The position numbers and the translations under genes are program-made. The notes under the pieces are model-generated. The model saw nothing but the letters and a program-made list of their open reading frames with translations, was not told the DNA's origin and did not search any database. From contig JAMPXY010000012.1 of NCBI GenBank assembly GCA_023700945.1, forward strand, positions 1 to 33,269: DNA of 33,269 bases, written 5' to 3'. The DNA is from Alphaproteobacteria bacterium. GTDB taxonomy: Bacteria; Pseudomonadota; Alphaproteobacteria; Micavibrionales; Micavibrionaceae. Shown one piece after another: positions 25,628-33,269 of the stretch. Numbering within the stretch: position 1 is the stretch's first letter; every line of letters starts with the position of its first letter.

Positions 25628-27589
25628 TCAGGGAGCTGGCTTGAGCGGTTTGATGCTGGCACGCAATGATGGCTCAGAGGGGATCAGGGTCAATTCCCAT
25701 GTGGCCTTGGCTGGATTAACGTTATGAATTTGGCCGAGCAGCGCCTCTCCACGATGATAGCGTTTTAGCTCAAGCCCCGCCCCGTCTCGCAGCACTAGTT
25801 CAGCCTTGCCCCCATCAATCCGCCACGGTGTATTTTGCAAATCAGTCGCTGTATAACGCTGGCGCACACCTGATTGCAACACAGCAACCTCAATAAAATC
25901 ATTACCAATTTCATTGATAAAAACGCGAACAGGAGCAGCTTCCAATCTCTTCAGATCGGGGATTGCATGATATTTTTCGTAGTCGTGATTAACATCGCGT
26001 TCAATCCGACGGCGATCGTTGAAATGGGCAGCACTCTCATCAAGCCTTGCCAGCTCCTCATCGCTGATACCAATACCCCTGGTGCCCAATACCTTGTGCG
26101 CCGCCCTTAGATTTATAATATCTGGATAGCGCCTAATCGGTGAGGATACATGGGCATAGTAAAGCTGCCCCAATCCAACATGTCCCAAACTCTGTGATGA
26201 ATAATAAGCCCTTTGCGGCAAAATCATCCCGCCTGCGACACCGGCTTGCGCCGGTTCAAAATTGCGTGAAAGGAACGGCACCTGACCCGCCAGCAGAAAT
26301 TTCGCCACCAGTGCATTGGTTTGCACCATCAAAGTCTCGATGATCGACTTGCTGGCAAAACTAACCGGATTCTCTTTTAGCAGAACCTGCAACTCTGCAT
26401 TCAAACCACGGCGACGGCGTGTATCATGAATATCCCGGATCAGGTGAAAGCGCGGATCATCCCGTTCCATGAAGTCATAGAACTGGCCATAGGTTAATTG
26501 CTCGCGCGAACGGATAATCCCGGCAAAAACATCGTACCCCCTCATATTGCAATCCCAATCGAGACGCTGACGGACGACAAGCGCTGGACGGTCGGCGCTG
26601 GCCACCAGCGAGCATTTATTCGTACTTAAAATTGGGGGTAGCATGTGACTGGTGCGATCTTTGAGATAGAAGGTAATGCCACGCCTATAGGCCTCACGGT
26701 CAACAGCCGTATTGTAATGCACCAGTGCCGGGACATCGGCTATCGCGGTATAGAGCGAGTAACCATCACGCTCAATTTCCGTGGCGAAGGCATCATCAAG
26801 ATCGGTCGATCCCAACGGGTCAACTGTATAAAAATCAAGGTGACGCAGATCAATCCTCTGCTCAGTGCGCAATTTACGACGATTTAAATTATGGGCTTCC
26901 TTTAAAACATCGTCAGGGTGAGCATGGGCAATCTGATGTTTGGTAGCAATAATAACGCTGATCGGGGTTCCGCTATCTTTATCGCGGCGTTGATCACCCA
27001 CCACGGTTAAGACAGGATTGCGAATGTCGAAATCGGGCGGAAATTCTGCTAGAAACTGATGGGCAGCCTCTGCACCGGGGGGATCAGTCAGCGTAAAGAC
27101 ACCCTTTATCGAACGATCCAGCGGCGCAAAAGCTCCCGATTTTTGATTAAAAGTGCCGGTTAGACGATAAGGCCGCCCCGGATGCATATGCGCCAGAAAA
27201 CGTGCCCGCAAGGCTGGCCCCTCACCCCGCCCTAGCGCCACCACAATCCGGTCACCTTCCTGCAACTTATTCTTGGCCATATCCGCATGCGATAGCGTCG
27301 CCGTAACCCCAAGATCAGATGGTAATTGGCTGATCGTGATCGGCACACGCCTGTGTCCCGGCGCAGCCCCGACTGTGGCATAGGCAACATCCGACCAGGG
27401 CACCGTCGCCAGATAGCCGCGACGACCGCTTGCCATCGCCCGCTTCTCCGCCAGCAATTCCTTTAGGAATTGGTCAATTACAGAAACTTGCGCGGCCTCT
27501 ACCCCCGACAGATTCAAAAGCGCAACACGGCTTAGTGGTGACGGGTTCATTGCCAGCCACTGCAGTATTTGCTCTTTATTGACGCTCAC
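25628..27589 (-). CDS. rnr: RNB-family 3'-5' exoribonuclease (RNase R-like, divergent)
   Basis: It is a processive exoribonuclease of the RNase II/R family that degrades structured RNA. The catalytic Asp cluster DPLGSTDLDDAF is intact (D257, D263, D265, D266 with the preferred start), and YAHVSSPIRRYPDI with the conserved Arg is present. The N-terminal cold-shock-like part and the C-terminal S1-like part (from ~590) are divergent, and there is no Lys-rich RNase R tail; the protein is short at 653 residues. Start choice: the frame is open to a TTG at 27721 overlapping the phhB stop, but the added 44 residues look non-coding and hold a promoter-like pair, so GTG 27589 (or GTG 27613) is preferred. 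The name is from family, not proof of RNase R over RNase II. Confidence 0.85.
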   Translation of the reverse strand: MSVNKEQILQWLAMNPSPLSRVALLNLSGVEAAQVSVIDQFLKELLAEKRAMASGRRGYLATVPWSDVAYATVGAAPGHRRVPITISQLPSDLGVTATLSHADMAKNKLQEGDRIVVALGRGEGPALRARFLAHMHPGRPYRLTGTFNQKSGAFAPLDRSIKGVFTLTDPPGAEAAHQFLAEFPPDFDIRNPVLTVVGDQRRDKDSGTPISVIIATKHQIAHAHPDDVLKEAHNLNRRKLRTEQRIDLRHLDFYTVDPLGSTDLDDAFATEIERDGYSLYTAIADVPALVHYNTAVDREAYRRGITFYLKDRTSHMLPPILSTNKCSLVASADRPALVVRQRLDWDCNMRGYDVFAGIIRSREQLTYGQFYDFMERDDPRFHLIRDIHDTRRRRGLNAELQVLLKENPVSFASKSIIETLMVQTNALVAKFLLAGQVPFLSRNFEPAQAGVAGGMILPQRAYYSSQSLGHVGLGQLYYAHVSSPIRRYPDIINLRAAHKVLGTRGIGISDEELARLDESAAHFNDRRRIERDVNHDYEKYHAIPDLKRLEAAPVRVFINEIGNDFIEVAVLQSGVRQRYTATDLQNTPWRIDGGKAELVLRDGAGLELKRYHRGEALLGQIHNVNPAKATWELTLIPSEPSLRASIKPLKPAP

Positions 27590-27664
27590 AGATGTCCCAG
27601 ATTTATTAGCCACGAAGTAGCCTGCCCTTTTCGTACGCCCCAGATTATGACTTATGTATATTCG

Positions 27665-27694
27665 CGTATAGCGGATCAGCGCCCTGTCTGGCAA
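27665..27694 (-). promoter_or_regulatory. Candidate promoter for the RNB exoribonuclease
   Basis: On the minus strand TTGCCA (27694-27689) and TATACG (27670-27665) are separated by 18 bp. This implies a transcript start near 27657 and a leader of about 70 bases to the GTG at 27589, which argues against the longer TTG-initiated frame. Confidence 0.4.
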
Positions 27695-27717
27695 GTTTAA
27701 AGTGGGGCAACGCCGCC

Positions 27718-28008
27718 TCAAGCGGCATATTTATCCATGTCTGTTGCCATGCGAAAATCCAGCTCTGTCAGTCCCTTGGCATCATGAGTGGTTAATCTGA
27801 CCTCGACCCTGTTGTAGACATTAAACCATTCCGGGTGATGATTGATTTTCTCCGCCAGCAATGCTGCCCGGCTCATAAAAGCCCAGGCCGCACTGAAATT
27901 ACGAAAACCAAATTTCTTGCTGATTGCCAGACCATCGTCGGACAAAACCCAGCCGGGCAAAGCAGCCAGACGTGCAGTGACATCCTCAGGAGCAAGTTTG
28001 TCGGGCAT
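27718..28008 (-). CDS. phhB: Pterin-4a-carbinolamine dehydratase
   Basis: It dehydrates 4a-hydroxytetrahydrobiopterin made by pterin-dependent hydroxylases and also has roles in other organisms. At 96 residues it is typical. The family signature is clear: [20 protein letters not shown], the pterin/His segment [22 protein letters not shown], and [10 protein letters not shown]. The start at 28008 has GAGAGG seven bases upstream; an earlier ATG at 28086 would add 26 residues that overlap the divergent zincin gene. A phenylalanine hydroxylase partner is not visible here. A perfect TATAAT lies on the same strand at the complement of 28034-28039, upstream of the ATG. Confidence 0.95.
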   Translation of the reverse strand: MPDKLAPEDVTARLAALPGWVLSDDGLAISKKFGFRNFSAAWAFMSRAALLAEKINHHPEWFNVYNRVEVRLTTHDAKGLTELDFRMATDMDKYAA

Positions 28009-28033
28009 TGTGATACCTCTCGTTTCAGCGTAG

Positions 28034-28039
28034 ATTATA
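28034..28039 (-). promoter_or_regulatory. Consensus -10 element (TATAAT) for phhB
   Basis: A perfect TATAAT reads toward phhB, 25 bases upstream of its ATG, in the divergent gap with the zincin-fold gene. No good -35 lies 16-18 bases further upstream, so activator help or a weak promoter is possible. Confidence 0.4.
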
Positions 28040-28112
28040 AGCGAATCAATCATTTCTGATCTGACATGGTATTGATATGAGGTCAAGAACCGTGGAACGG
28101 CAAGACATTATT

Positions 28113-28523
28113 ATGAGTTTCTCCACACCGCCTTCAGCTGACGATCTGGAGGCGATGGCGAAGTCTATTCTGACCCATATGCCTGAAGAAATTCTTGAGC
28201 TTTGTGAAGACTTGGCCATCCGCATCGATGATCTGGCCGACGAAATGATCGAGAGCGAACTTGAACTGGATGACCCGTTTGAATTGATCTGTCTCTACCG
28301 CAGCGGCAGCGAAATTGCGCCGGGCGTGACGCGTAAAGTTGCCAATGACGATGATCTGCTGGTTATTTTTCGCCGCCCCCTGCTGGACCTGTGGTGTGAA
28401 ACGGCAGAAGATCTCAATGTCCTGCTGCGTCAGGTCATGATTGAGGAACTGGGACAAAACTTTGATTTCTCCGAAGACGAAATCAGTGAAATGTCACAGC
28501 GCCATTATCAAGGTCTGTTTTAG
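28113..28523 (+). CDS. Zincin-fold (DUF1025-like) protein with lost HExxH motif
   Basis: This 136-residue protein fits the short metallopeptidase-like family (PF06262-type) found across alphaproteobacteria: acidic N-terminal helices, then the conserved IFRRPLLDLWCETAEDL, then the active helix. In the family I recall, that helix carries HExGHHFG. Here it reads MIEELGQNFDFSEDEI: the first His is E111, the catalytic Glu E112 is kept, and the second His is Q115. The following His is N116. It therefore should not bind zinc in the normal way. The frame is intact and otherwise well conserved, suggesting an altered role rather than decay. The ATG at 28113 is preferred to one at 28077. It is divergent from phhB and converges on the macro-domain gene. 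Confidence 0.75.
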   Translation: MSFSTPPSADDLEAMAKSILTHMPEEILELCEDLAIRIDDLADEMIESELELDDPFELICLYRSGSEIAPGVTRKVANDDDLLVIFRRPLLDLWCETAEDLNVLLRQVMIEELGQNFDFSEDEISEMSQRHYQGLF

Positions 28524-28534
28524 ACAATCCTCAC

Positions 28535-29065
28535 TTAAAAATCATAATTTTGATTAGCGAGCAAATTCAACCGCTCGGCAAAAGCATTAAGGGTTTCCTT
28601 GCGGTTGCAAACGATCCTGACTTCCTCAAGCTGTTCCGGCATACGTTCGCGCAACGCTTGAATAGCCAGACGGGCAGCCCGCTGCACCGGAAACTTCCCC
28701 TTGCCCGCCCCCAGTGCCGGCAACGCCAGCGATGTAAGTTTCATACGTTCGGCCTGTTCGAGCAGGCTGCGATAACAACGCAAAAGATCGCGGTCTTCCC
28801 CGGAGGTCCCGCTGCCCCATAAGGGCGTCATTGCAAACAAAACATGTTTGACAGGCAGATCCAGCCCCGGCAAAGCAAAAACATCCCCGGCCCGCGGACG
28901 GTAAATATTCTCAAGAACAAGTTCATCCAGCGCAGGCCCGGCCGCCTGAAAAATCGACTGGTTAAGGCTGCCCCCGGTATAGAGCGTAACAGGCAGCGCC
29001 GTGACAATCGCATCAATACCAGTTTGCTGAGTGATATCGCCCTCAATCAGCCTTATTCGGCTCAT
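28535..29065 (-). CDS. Macro-domain protein with altered ADP-ribose loop
   Basis: This 176-residue macro domain is of the kind that binds ADP-ribose or O-acetyl-ADP-ribose. The start of the domain (LIEGDIT), the GGSLNQSIFQAAGPAL loop, the central strand VKHVLFAMTPLWG and the LPALGAGKGKFP segment (compare PAISTGxYGYP) are present. The usual NAAN pair is replaced by TALP in DAIVTALPVTL, and the second loop reads GGSL in place of GGGV. Catalytic Asn residues used by hydrolysing members are thus missing, although ligand binding may remain. An ATG at 29119 would add 18 residues and overlap the transporter gene start; I prefer 29065. Neither start has a clear Shine-Dalgarno. Confidence 0.75.
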   Translation of the reverse strand: MSRIRLIEGDITQQTGIDAIVTALPVTLYTGGSLNQSIFQAAGPALDELVLENIYRPRAGDVFALPGLDLPVKHVLFAMTPLWGSGTSGEDRDLLRCYRSLLEQAERMKLTSLALPALGAGKGKFPVQRAARLAIQALRERMPEQLEEVRIVCNRKETLNAFAERLNLLANQNYDF

Positions 29066-29117
29066 TAAATGGTGATAGGGATTGGAAGGATCGGTGGCGT
29101 CTGGTACAAACTCAGTC

Positions 29118-30842
29118 ATGATAAAATATGCAGTTTATGTGTTGTGTCTGGCGATACTGCCCTTATGCACGGGTATTATGCCTGCACGGGCGGAAATTCT
29201 CTATGGGCTTGCTATGAATGACACGCCCAAATATACACCTGACGCCCCCCATCTTGACTATGTAAATCCAGAAGCCCCCAAGGGTGGGACCCTGACCCAA
29301 TCAGCTCTCGGCAGTTTTGATTCTCTCAACCCGTTTAACATCAAAGGCACCGTGGCACAGGGCTTGAGTCTGGTGCACGACCGCCTGATGCAACGCGTAT
29401 GGGATGAACCCTTTACCCTCTACCCACTGATCGCCGAAAAAGTCGATGTCCCGGCAGACCGCTCCGCTATCACTTTTTATCTTGATCCACAGGCACGGTT
29501 TCAGGATGGCACCCCGATCACTGCCGATGATGTCCTGTTCTCCTTTCAAACATTGAAGGAAAAAGGCCGACCCAACATGCGCCGGGTTTATGCGTTGGTC
29601 AGCCATGCAGAAAAGCGTGATGACCGCACCATACACTTTGCCTTAGGCGCAGGTTATGACCGTGAAACTGTCATGATTCTCGCTATGATGCCTGTACTCT
29701 CCAAGGCCTGGTGGGAAAACCGTGTTTTTGATGCCACCACCCTCGAGATACCCAACGCCAGCGGCCCCTATCACATCACCCAGATCGACCCCGGTCGTAA
29801 AATTTCCTATCAACGCAACCCTGCTTACTGGGCAGCAGATCTGCTAGTGAACAAAGGCCAGTATAATTTTGATAAGATGGTTTTCGATTATTACCGTGAC
29901 GATACGGTTGCCTTCGAAGCCTTCAAATCAGGTGAGTTTGATCTGCGGCGCGAATGGGATGCGGGCAAATGGTCCAAGGGATATGATTTCCCTGCCCTGA
30001 AAAACGGCACCGTGAAAGCAGAGACACTAGCCCATGGCCGCCCCGAGAAGGTCCGCTCACTAATCTTTAATACAAGACGCCCCCCGTTTGATGACATACG
30101 TGTACGTGAAGCGTTATCGCTAGCACTAGATTTTGAATGGATAAATACCAATCTGTTTCACGGTCTGCATAAGCGCGTCGATAGCTATTACCCCAATTCC
30201 GAATTGGCAGCCAAAGACTGGCAGCCCCCTTCGCACAAAAACCCGGAGGAAAGCCGTGCCCATTTGCGCAAAGCCGATCAATTACTCAAAGAGGCTGGCT
30301 GGGTTATCAATAACGGCCAGCGCGTCAAAGAGAATGACCCCAAAGCTCAACTGACTTTTGAAATCATGCTGGGTGCACCGGATGACGAAAAGGTTGCGCT
30401 CGCCTTCACCCGAAATTTAAAAAGACTCGGCATCACTCCGAATGTGCGGGTACTGGATGCCGCCGCCTTTACCGGACGGCTCAATGATTACGATTACGAC
30501 ATGGTTTTACATTTCTGGTTATCAACCCTCTCCCCCGGGACCGAACAAATTCTTTATTACGGCTGCGAGGCAGCCCGGCAAAAAGCCCGCTGGAATTTTC
30601 CCGGCATCTGCGATCCCCAAATTGATGAACTGGCCCTCTCGATTGCCGCTGCCCCCAGCCGCGCCGACATGGTGCGCCGAGTACAGGAACTCGACCGTCA
30701 TTTGCTCGCCGGGCATTACATGATCCCTCTCAACTACCCCGGGGTTGATTATGTGGCTTATCAAGCCCGTCTGCGCCGCCCGGACACCCTGCCGCTCTAT
30801 GGCATGGTGCTGGAAAGCTGGTGGTCCGACCCCCTTCAATAG
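29118..30842 (+). CDS. Extracellular solute-binding protein family 5, YejA-like
   Basis: This 574-residue periplasmic oligopeptide-binding protein belongs to the SBP family 5 (DppA/OppA/NikA), closest to YejA. A signal peptide occupies the first ~25 residues with an ARA cleavage site before EILYG. The domain has GGTLTQSALGSFDSLNPFN, the DGTPITADDVLFSF motif and the GPYHITQIDPGRKISYQRNP block. No permease or ATPase genes (yejB/E/F or opp) are adjacent, so it may feed a transporter encoded elsewhere. The ATG at 29118 gives the signal peptide directly; a TTG at 29082 would lengthen the N-terminus without sense. Its start overlaps the alternative start of the macro gene in a CATG. Confidence 0.9.
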   Translation: MIKYAVYVLCLAILPLCTGIMPARAEILYGLAMNDTPKYTPDAPHLDYVNPEAPKGGTLTQSALGSFDSLNPFNIKGTVAQGLSLVHDRLMQRVWDEPFTLYPLIAEKVDVPADRSAITFYLDPQARFQDGTPITADDVLFSFQTLKEKGRPNMRRVYALVSHAEKRDDRTIHFALGAGYDRETVMILAMMPVLSKAWWENRVFDATTLEIPNASGPYHITQIDPGRKISYQRNPAYWAADLLVNKGQYNFDKMVFDYYRDDTVAFEAFKSGEFDLRREWDAGKWSKGYDFPALKNGTVKAETLAHGRPEKVRSLIFNTRRPPFDDIRVREALSLALDFEWINTNLFHGLHKRVDSYYPNSELAAKDWQPPSHKNPEESRAHLRKADQLLKEAGWVINNGQRVKENDPKAQLTFEIMLGAPDDEKVALAFTRNLKRLGITPNVRVLDAAAFTGRLNDYDYDMVLHFWLSTLSPGTEQILYYGCEAARQKARWNFPGICDPQIDELALSIAAAPSRADMVRRVQELDRHLLAGHYMIPLNYPGVDYVAYQARLRRPDTLPLYGMVLESWWSDPLQ

Positions 30843-30879
30843 CCATAACTACAAAATGGGGACAGTTTACAAAACAGCA

Positions 30880-30908
30880 TTGAGCCGCCGGGCCGCTCTT
30901 GGTATGTT
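30880..30908 (+). promoter_or_regulatory. Candidate promoter for the downstream lipoprotein
   Basis: TTGAGC (30880-30885) and TATGTT (30903-30908) are spaced by 17 bp, about 40 bp before the lipoprotein ATG. Both boxes are four of six or weaker, so this is a weak call. Confidence 0.25.
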
Positions 30909-30948
30909 TTAACACGTTGTTTTTCACAGATTCTCCGGGCGGTACCCC

Positions 30949-31494
30949 ATGATCTCTTACAAGTTAACTTCTCTGGTTCTGGCAGGCGCGGCCCTGATCA
31001 CACTGGCAGCCTGCTCATCAACCCCTACGCAATCGCAACTGATGAATGATGCGCATTACTGGCAACGTTCCAGTACCAGCGAAGCCATCTTCACCCGTGG
31101 CCCCAAAGCCCAGCAATTGCTAAACCGTGATACTGCCCGCTGCGTCACTGAGTTGCGTGAGCTTGATCGTCTGGGCTTTATCCGTACCCATACCCCCGGC
31201 GATACTACAGCCGCAGGGGCCCCAGATCCCAACACCCCTTCAGGCGCTCTGGCACAATGGGAAACTCCGAGCCGTGATGGCTATCTCTATGCTGAACATA
31301 GTGACTATCATGACTATGAAACCTGCATGATGGCCAAAGGCTGGGAGCGGATCGAACATGTCCCCTATGACGTAGCCAAGGAAGCACGCGGCGATTACAT
31401 TGCCGCCATAAACCAGCAAGCCCAACGCTCAAAGACTGGTGAATATGAGGCTGTTGCCACGCCAGAAGGCCAATGGGACGGGCTCAACCAATAA
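30949..31494 (+). CDS. Predicted lipoprotein of unknown function (181 aa)
   Basis: A signal peptide of about 21 residues ends in a lipobox LAAC with lipid-modified C22, so it is probably an outer- or inner-membrane lipoprotein. The mature part has pairs of Cys (DTARCVTELREL and YETCMMAKGWERI) that may form a disulfide, and a short Trp/Tyr-rich region (DGYLYAEHSDYHDYE). The fold around the CMMAKGWE block resembles small alphaproteobacterial lipoproteins of unknown function. The 106-bp gap from the YejA-like gene carries only a weak candidate promoter, so it may be an independent unit. It ends at a strong terminator. Confidence 0.8.
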   Translation: MISYKLTSLVLAGAALITLAACSSTPTQSQLMNDAHYWQRSSTSEAIFTRGPKAQQLLNRDTARCVTELRELDRLGFIRTHTPGDTTAAGAPDPNTPSGALAQWETPSRDGYLYAEHSDYHDYETCMMAKGWERIEHVPYDVAKEARGDYIAAINQQAQRSKTGEYEAVATPEGQWDGLNQ

Positions 31495-31515
31495 CCAGCG
31501 TTCTGATAAATAAAC

Positions 31516-31542
31516 AAAACCCCTGCTTCGGCAGGGGTTTTT
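31516..31542. terminator. Bidirectional Rho-independent terminator with UUCG loop
   Basis: An 11-bp stem (AAAACCCCTGC and its complement) with a TTCG tetraloop, followed by T-runs on both strands, lies between the lipoprotein gene and the convergent glycosyltransferase gene. It should serve both. Confidence 0.92.
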
Positions 31543-31557
31543 GCTTAGGTCAAACAC

Positions 31558-32523
31558 TCAGGCTGCACGTGGCTCATGCCGTTCCCAAAAATGACAGATC
31601 GCATGATAAACCGCCTCGACCTCCAAGGAGGTCATGAGCGACCCCACGATTTTGCTGTCATAGCCAGGGAAATCAATCAATTCATCATAGTTTTGCGGAG
31701 TTGAGGCATAGGCCGTATGCGGCCCCCAAGGCCGGTACAGATGCGGCCAGCTTGGCCCAAACAGGCCAAAGGTCGGCACCCCGCCTGCTGCCGCACAATG
31801 CATCAAGCCGGAATCATTACCCACATAAAAAGAACAACGCTGCAAAGTCGCAGCTACCGTCCCGGGATCAACCTTGGCAATCACATCAATTTGCAGAGCT
31901 TCAGGAACACTGCTTAAAACCCGATAAGCTATGTCTTCTTCGCCGGGGGCGGCAAACACCGCCACCCGTGCGCCCGGCAAAATCCCGTCAGGAGCCGTCA
32001 GCAGAGAGATCAAGGCACAAAACCGTTCAGCAGGCCAGGTCTTGCCCGCCCAATTGGCGGTGGGCCCCACTCCCAAAACCGCACCACCCGGCGGTATCAA
32101 CTGATAGGCCGTTTCGGCCTGCTCTGCTGTTGGCCATATATGCGGGGCAGGAACCGTTGACAATGACATCACCGCTGCATTTTGCTCAACCTTATGCAGG
32201 CGCTGATCAATCCGCGCCCCGAAAATGTAACGAGCCTTGGCGCGGATCAACCGTGACACCGCGCTATTGCGCAGATCAATCACGATATCCCAATTTGTGG
32301 GCCAGACTTGTTGCCACAAAGACAGCCAATGCCGGTTATGCTTTTGTTTTTTGAGAGCAATCACCTCTTCCAGCCCCGGCACCCCGGCAAACAGGCTGGC
32401 CGCCAAGGGGCCGCAGACCACAGTAATTCGGGCCCCGGGATAAACCTCAACCACATGCCGCAGCAAGCCGGTTGATAAAACCGCATCGCCAAGTCTGCTG
32501 GATGTGATAAAAAGAACCTTCAT
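31558..32523 (-). CDS. Glycosyltransferase family 9 (heptosyltransferase-like)
   Basis: This 321-residue family 9 glycosyltransferase resembles ADP-heptose:LPS heptosyltransferases, which build the inner core of lipopolysaccharide. The N-terminal SSRLGDAVLSTGLLRHV and the C-terminal donor-site block GNDSGLMHCAAAGGVPTFGLFGPS with its conserved Asp are clear, and the middle has VGPTANWAGKTWPAERF. The start at 32523 gives the canonical MKVLFITSSRLGDA; the frame is open upstream to 32631 but that extension has no family features and overlaps ygfZ. The sugar and acceptor are not determinable. It is divergent from ygfZ with 18 bp between starts and converges on the lipoprotein terminator. Confidence 0.92.
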   Translation of the reverse strand: MKVLFITSSRLGDAVLSTGLLRHVVEVYPGARITVVCGPLAASLFAGVPGLEEVIALKKQKHNRHWLSLWQQVWPTNWDIVIDLRNSAVSRLIRAKARYIFGARIDQRLHKVEQNAAVMSLSTVPAPHIWPTAEQAETAYQLIPPGGAVLGVGPTANWAGKTWPAERFCALISLLTAPDGILPGARVAVFAAPGEEDIAYRVLSSVPEALQIDVIAKVDPGTVAATLQRCSFYVGNDSGLMHCAAAGGVPTFGLFGPSWPHLYRPWGPHTAYASTPQNYDELIDFPGYDSKIVGSLMTSLEVEAVYHAICHFWERHEPRAA

Positions 32524-32541
32524 AGGGAATTGATACGTGAT

Positions 32542-33269
32542 ATGCCGGATGAAACCAAGCCTTTCTTTGTCACCCTGCCCGCCCGCGCCGTCATCCGGAT
32601 TGCAGGACCCGAAGCCTTTGCCTTCCTGCAAAACCTGATCAGCAACGATATGGCCCTGCTGGAAACTCAGCCGATCCTCTATGCCTGTCTGCTGACTCCG
32701 CAGGGCAAATTCCTGTTCGATTTCTTTATTAGCCGCGATGGCGATGATGCCTTTCTGCTGGACTGCGAAGGCGGAGACCGGGCACAGGCCTTGTTGCAGA
32801 AGCTGACAATCTACCGCCTGAGATCAAAGGTGGAACTAACCCTGTCTAATGGACACCCCGTATATGTGATCCTCGGTAGCAATCTTCCCCCCGATCCACG
32901 CCATCCCGCACTCGGGCACCGCACCTTCCTCAAACCGGCAGCTATGGAAGAACGCCCGTTCACAGAATGGGATCGCCTGCGTATCACCTGCGGCGTCCCT
33001 GACGGCAGCCGCGACATGGTGCCGGAGAAATCCACACTGATCGAAAGCCGGATTGATGTCTTTCATGGTATATCTTTCACCAAGGGCTGCTATATCGGAC
33101 AGGAAATCACCGCCCGCATGCACCACCGCGGACTGGCCAAGAAACATCTGCTTCCGATCAAAATCACCCTGCCTGCCCCAGCCCCGGGGGATGAATTATT
33201 TAATGATCAGGGTCACTATATCGGGGAAATTCGTAGCGTTGTTGGGGATGATGCCTTGGCGCTTATTAA
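32542..33269 (+). CDS. ygfZ: Folate-binding protein YgfZ/CAF17 family, 3'-truncated by the window edge
   Basis: This frame is open from an ATG at 32542 to the right edge, giving about 242 of the expected ~280-300 codons. The YgfZ signature KGCYIGQE lies at residues 181-188 with its conserved Cys, and an N-terminal GcvT-like folate-binding region (GPEAFAFLQNLISNDM, then LLTPQGKFLFDFF) precedes it. YgfZ helps maintain or repair [4Fe-4S] enzymes such as MiaB and is linked to tetrahydrofolate. Homologues are broadly present in proteobacteria. The frame lacks a stop codon in the window, so the 3' end is missing rather than mutated. It is divergent from the family 9 glycosyltransferase. Confidence 0.92.
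   Translation, partial: MPDETKPFFVTLPARAVIRIAGPEAFAFLQNLISNDMALLETQPILYACLLTPQGKFLFDFFISRDGDDAFLLDCEGGDRAQALLQKLTIYRLRSKVELTLSNGHPVYVILGSNLPPDPRHPALGHRTFLKPAAMEERPFTEWDRLRITCGVPDGSRDMVPEKSTLIESRIDVFHGISFTKGCYIGQEITARMHHRGLAKKHLLPIKITLPAPAPGDELFNDQGHYIGEIRSVVGDDALALI

Noticed and set aside
31701-32354. 217-codon ORF antisense to the family 9 glycosyltransferase
   Set aside because: It is rich in Arg, Pro and Ser as expected for an antisense frame, and the opposite strand encodes a clear GT9 enzyme.
1-33269. tRNA, rRNA, CRISPR arrays, insertion sequences, prophage or attachment sites
   Set aside because: None seen: no cloverleaf-like stretches, direct-repeat/spacer series, transposase motifs or long terminal repeats were found by reading.

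Overview
The window is a gene-dense stretch of an alphaproteobacterial chromosome with moderate GC. Three things point there: a C4 (Shemin) pathway 5-aminolevulinate synthase (hemA), the gene order HDAC-like deacetylase / xseB / ispA / dxs, and a 5'-truncated Pro/Ala-rich protein resembling Rhodospirillales envelope proteins. No phage, transposon, CRISPR, tRNA or rRNA is visible. The content is mostly housekeeping, with many divergent or convergent pairs packed to within a few bases.

Layout. 1-3.7 kb: 3' part of a predicted envelope protein, ung with an upstream AGE-family epimerase, a divergent class II HDAC-like deacetylase, and a 55-codon gene at 3551-3718 (-) that is easily missed. 3.9-7.8 kb: xseB-ispA-dxs-HAD phosphatase, a co-directional isoprenoid operon. 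7.7-12.5 kb: sppA and aroC (-), a lone SAM methyltransferase with an NPPY motif (+), and fabI (-). 12.7-18.5 kb: an unrecognised 524-aa protein, a glycine-zipper lipoprotein, pdxH, htpG and an adenosine-kinase-like PfkB sugar kinase. 18.5-21.5 kb: a TetR-type regulator, hemA and a ribokinase. 21.5-23.8 kb: a nucleotidyltransferase-like protein without its catalytic motif, then a response regulator / helical protein / YjfB-like operon ending in a terminator. 23.9-28.5 kb: an acetolactate-synthase-like ThDP enzyme, an RNase R/II-family exonuclease, pterin carbinolamine dehydratase and a zincin-fold protein that has lost its HExxH. 28.5-33.3 kb: a macro-domain protein with an altered ligand loop, a YejA-like oligopeptide-binding protein, a lipoprotein, a family 9 glycosyltransferase and the 5' part of ygfZ, which runs off the right edge.

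Functional links. xseB-ispA-dxs feeds isoprenoid synthesis through DXP and farnesyl diphosphate; hemA, aroC, fabI and pdxH are core biosynthesis. The response regulator, the 171-aa protein and the YjfB-like peptide look like a small signalling/motility module. The most unusual theme is that three recognisable enzyme folds (RfaE-type nucleotidyltransferase, zincin and macro domain) have all lost signature catalytic or ligand residues while the reading frames stay intact, so they may have binding or regulatory roles. Nothing here amounts to a proven new system; the best candidates are those three proteins, the response-regulator operon and the NPPY methyltransferase.
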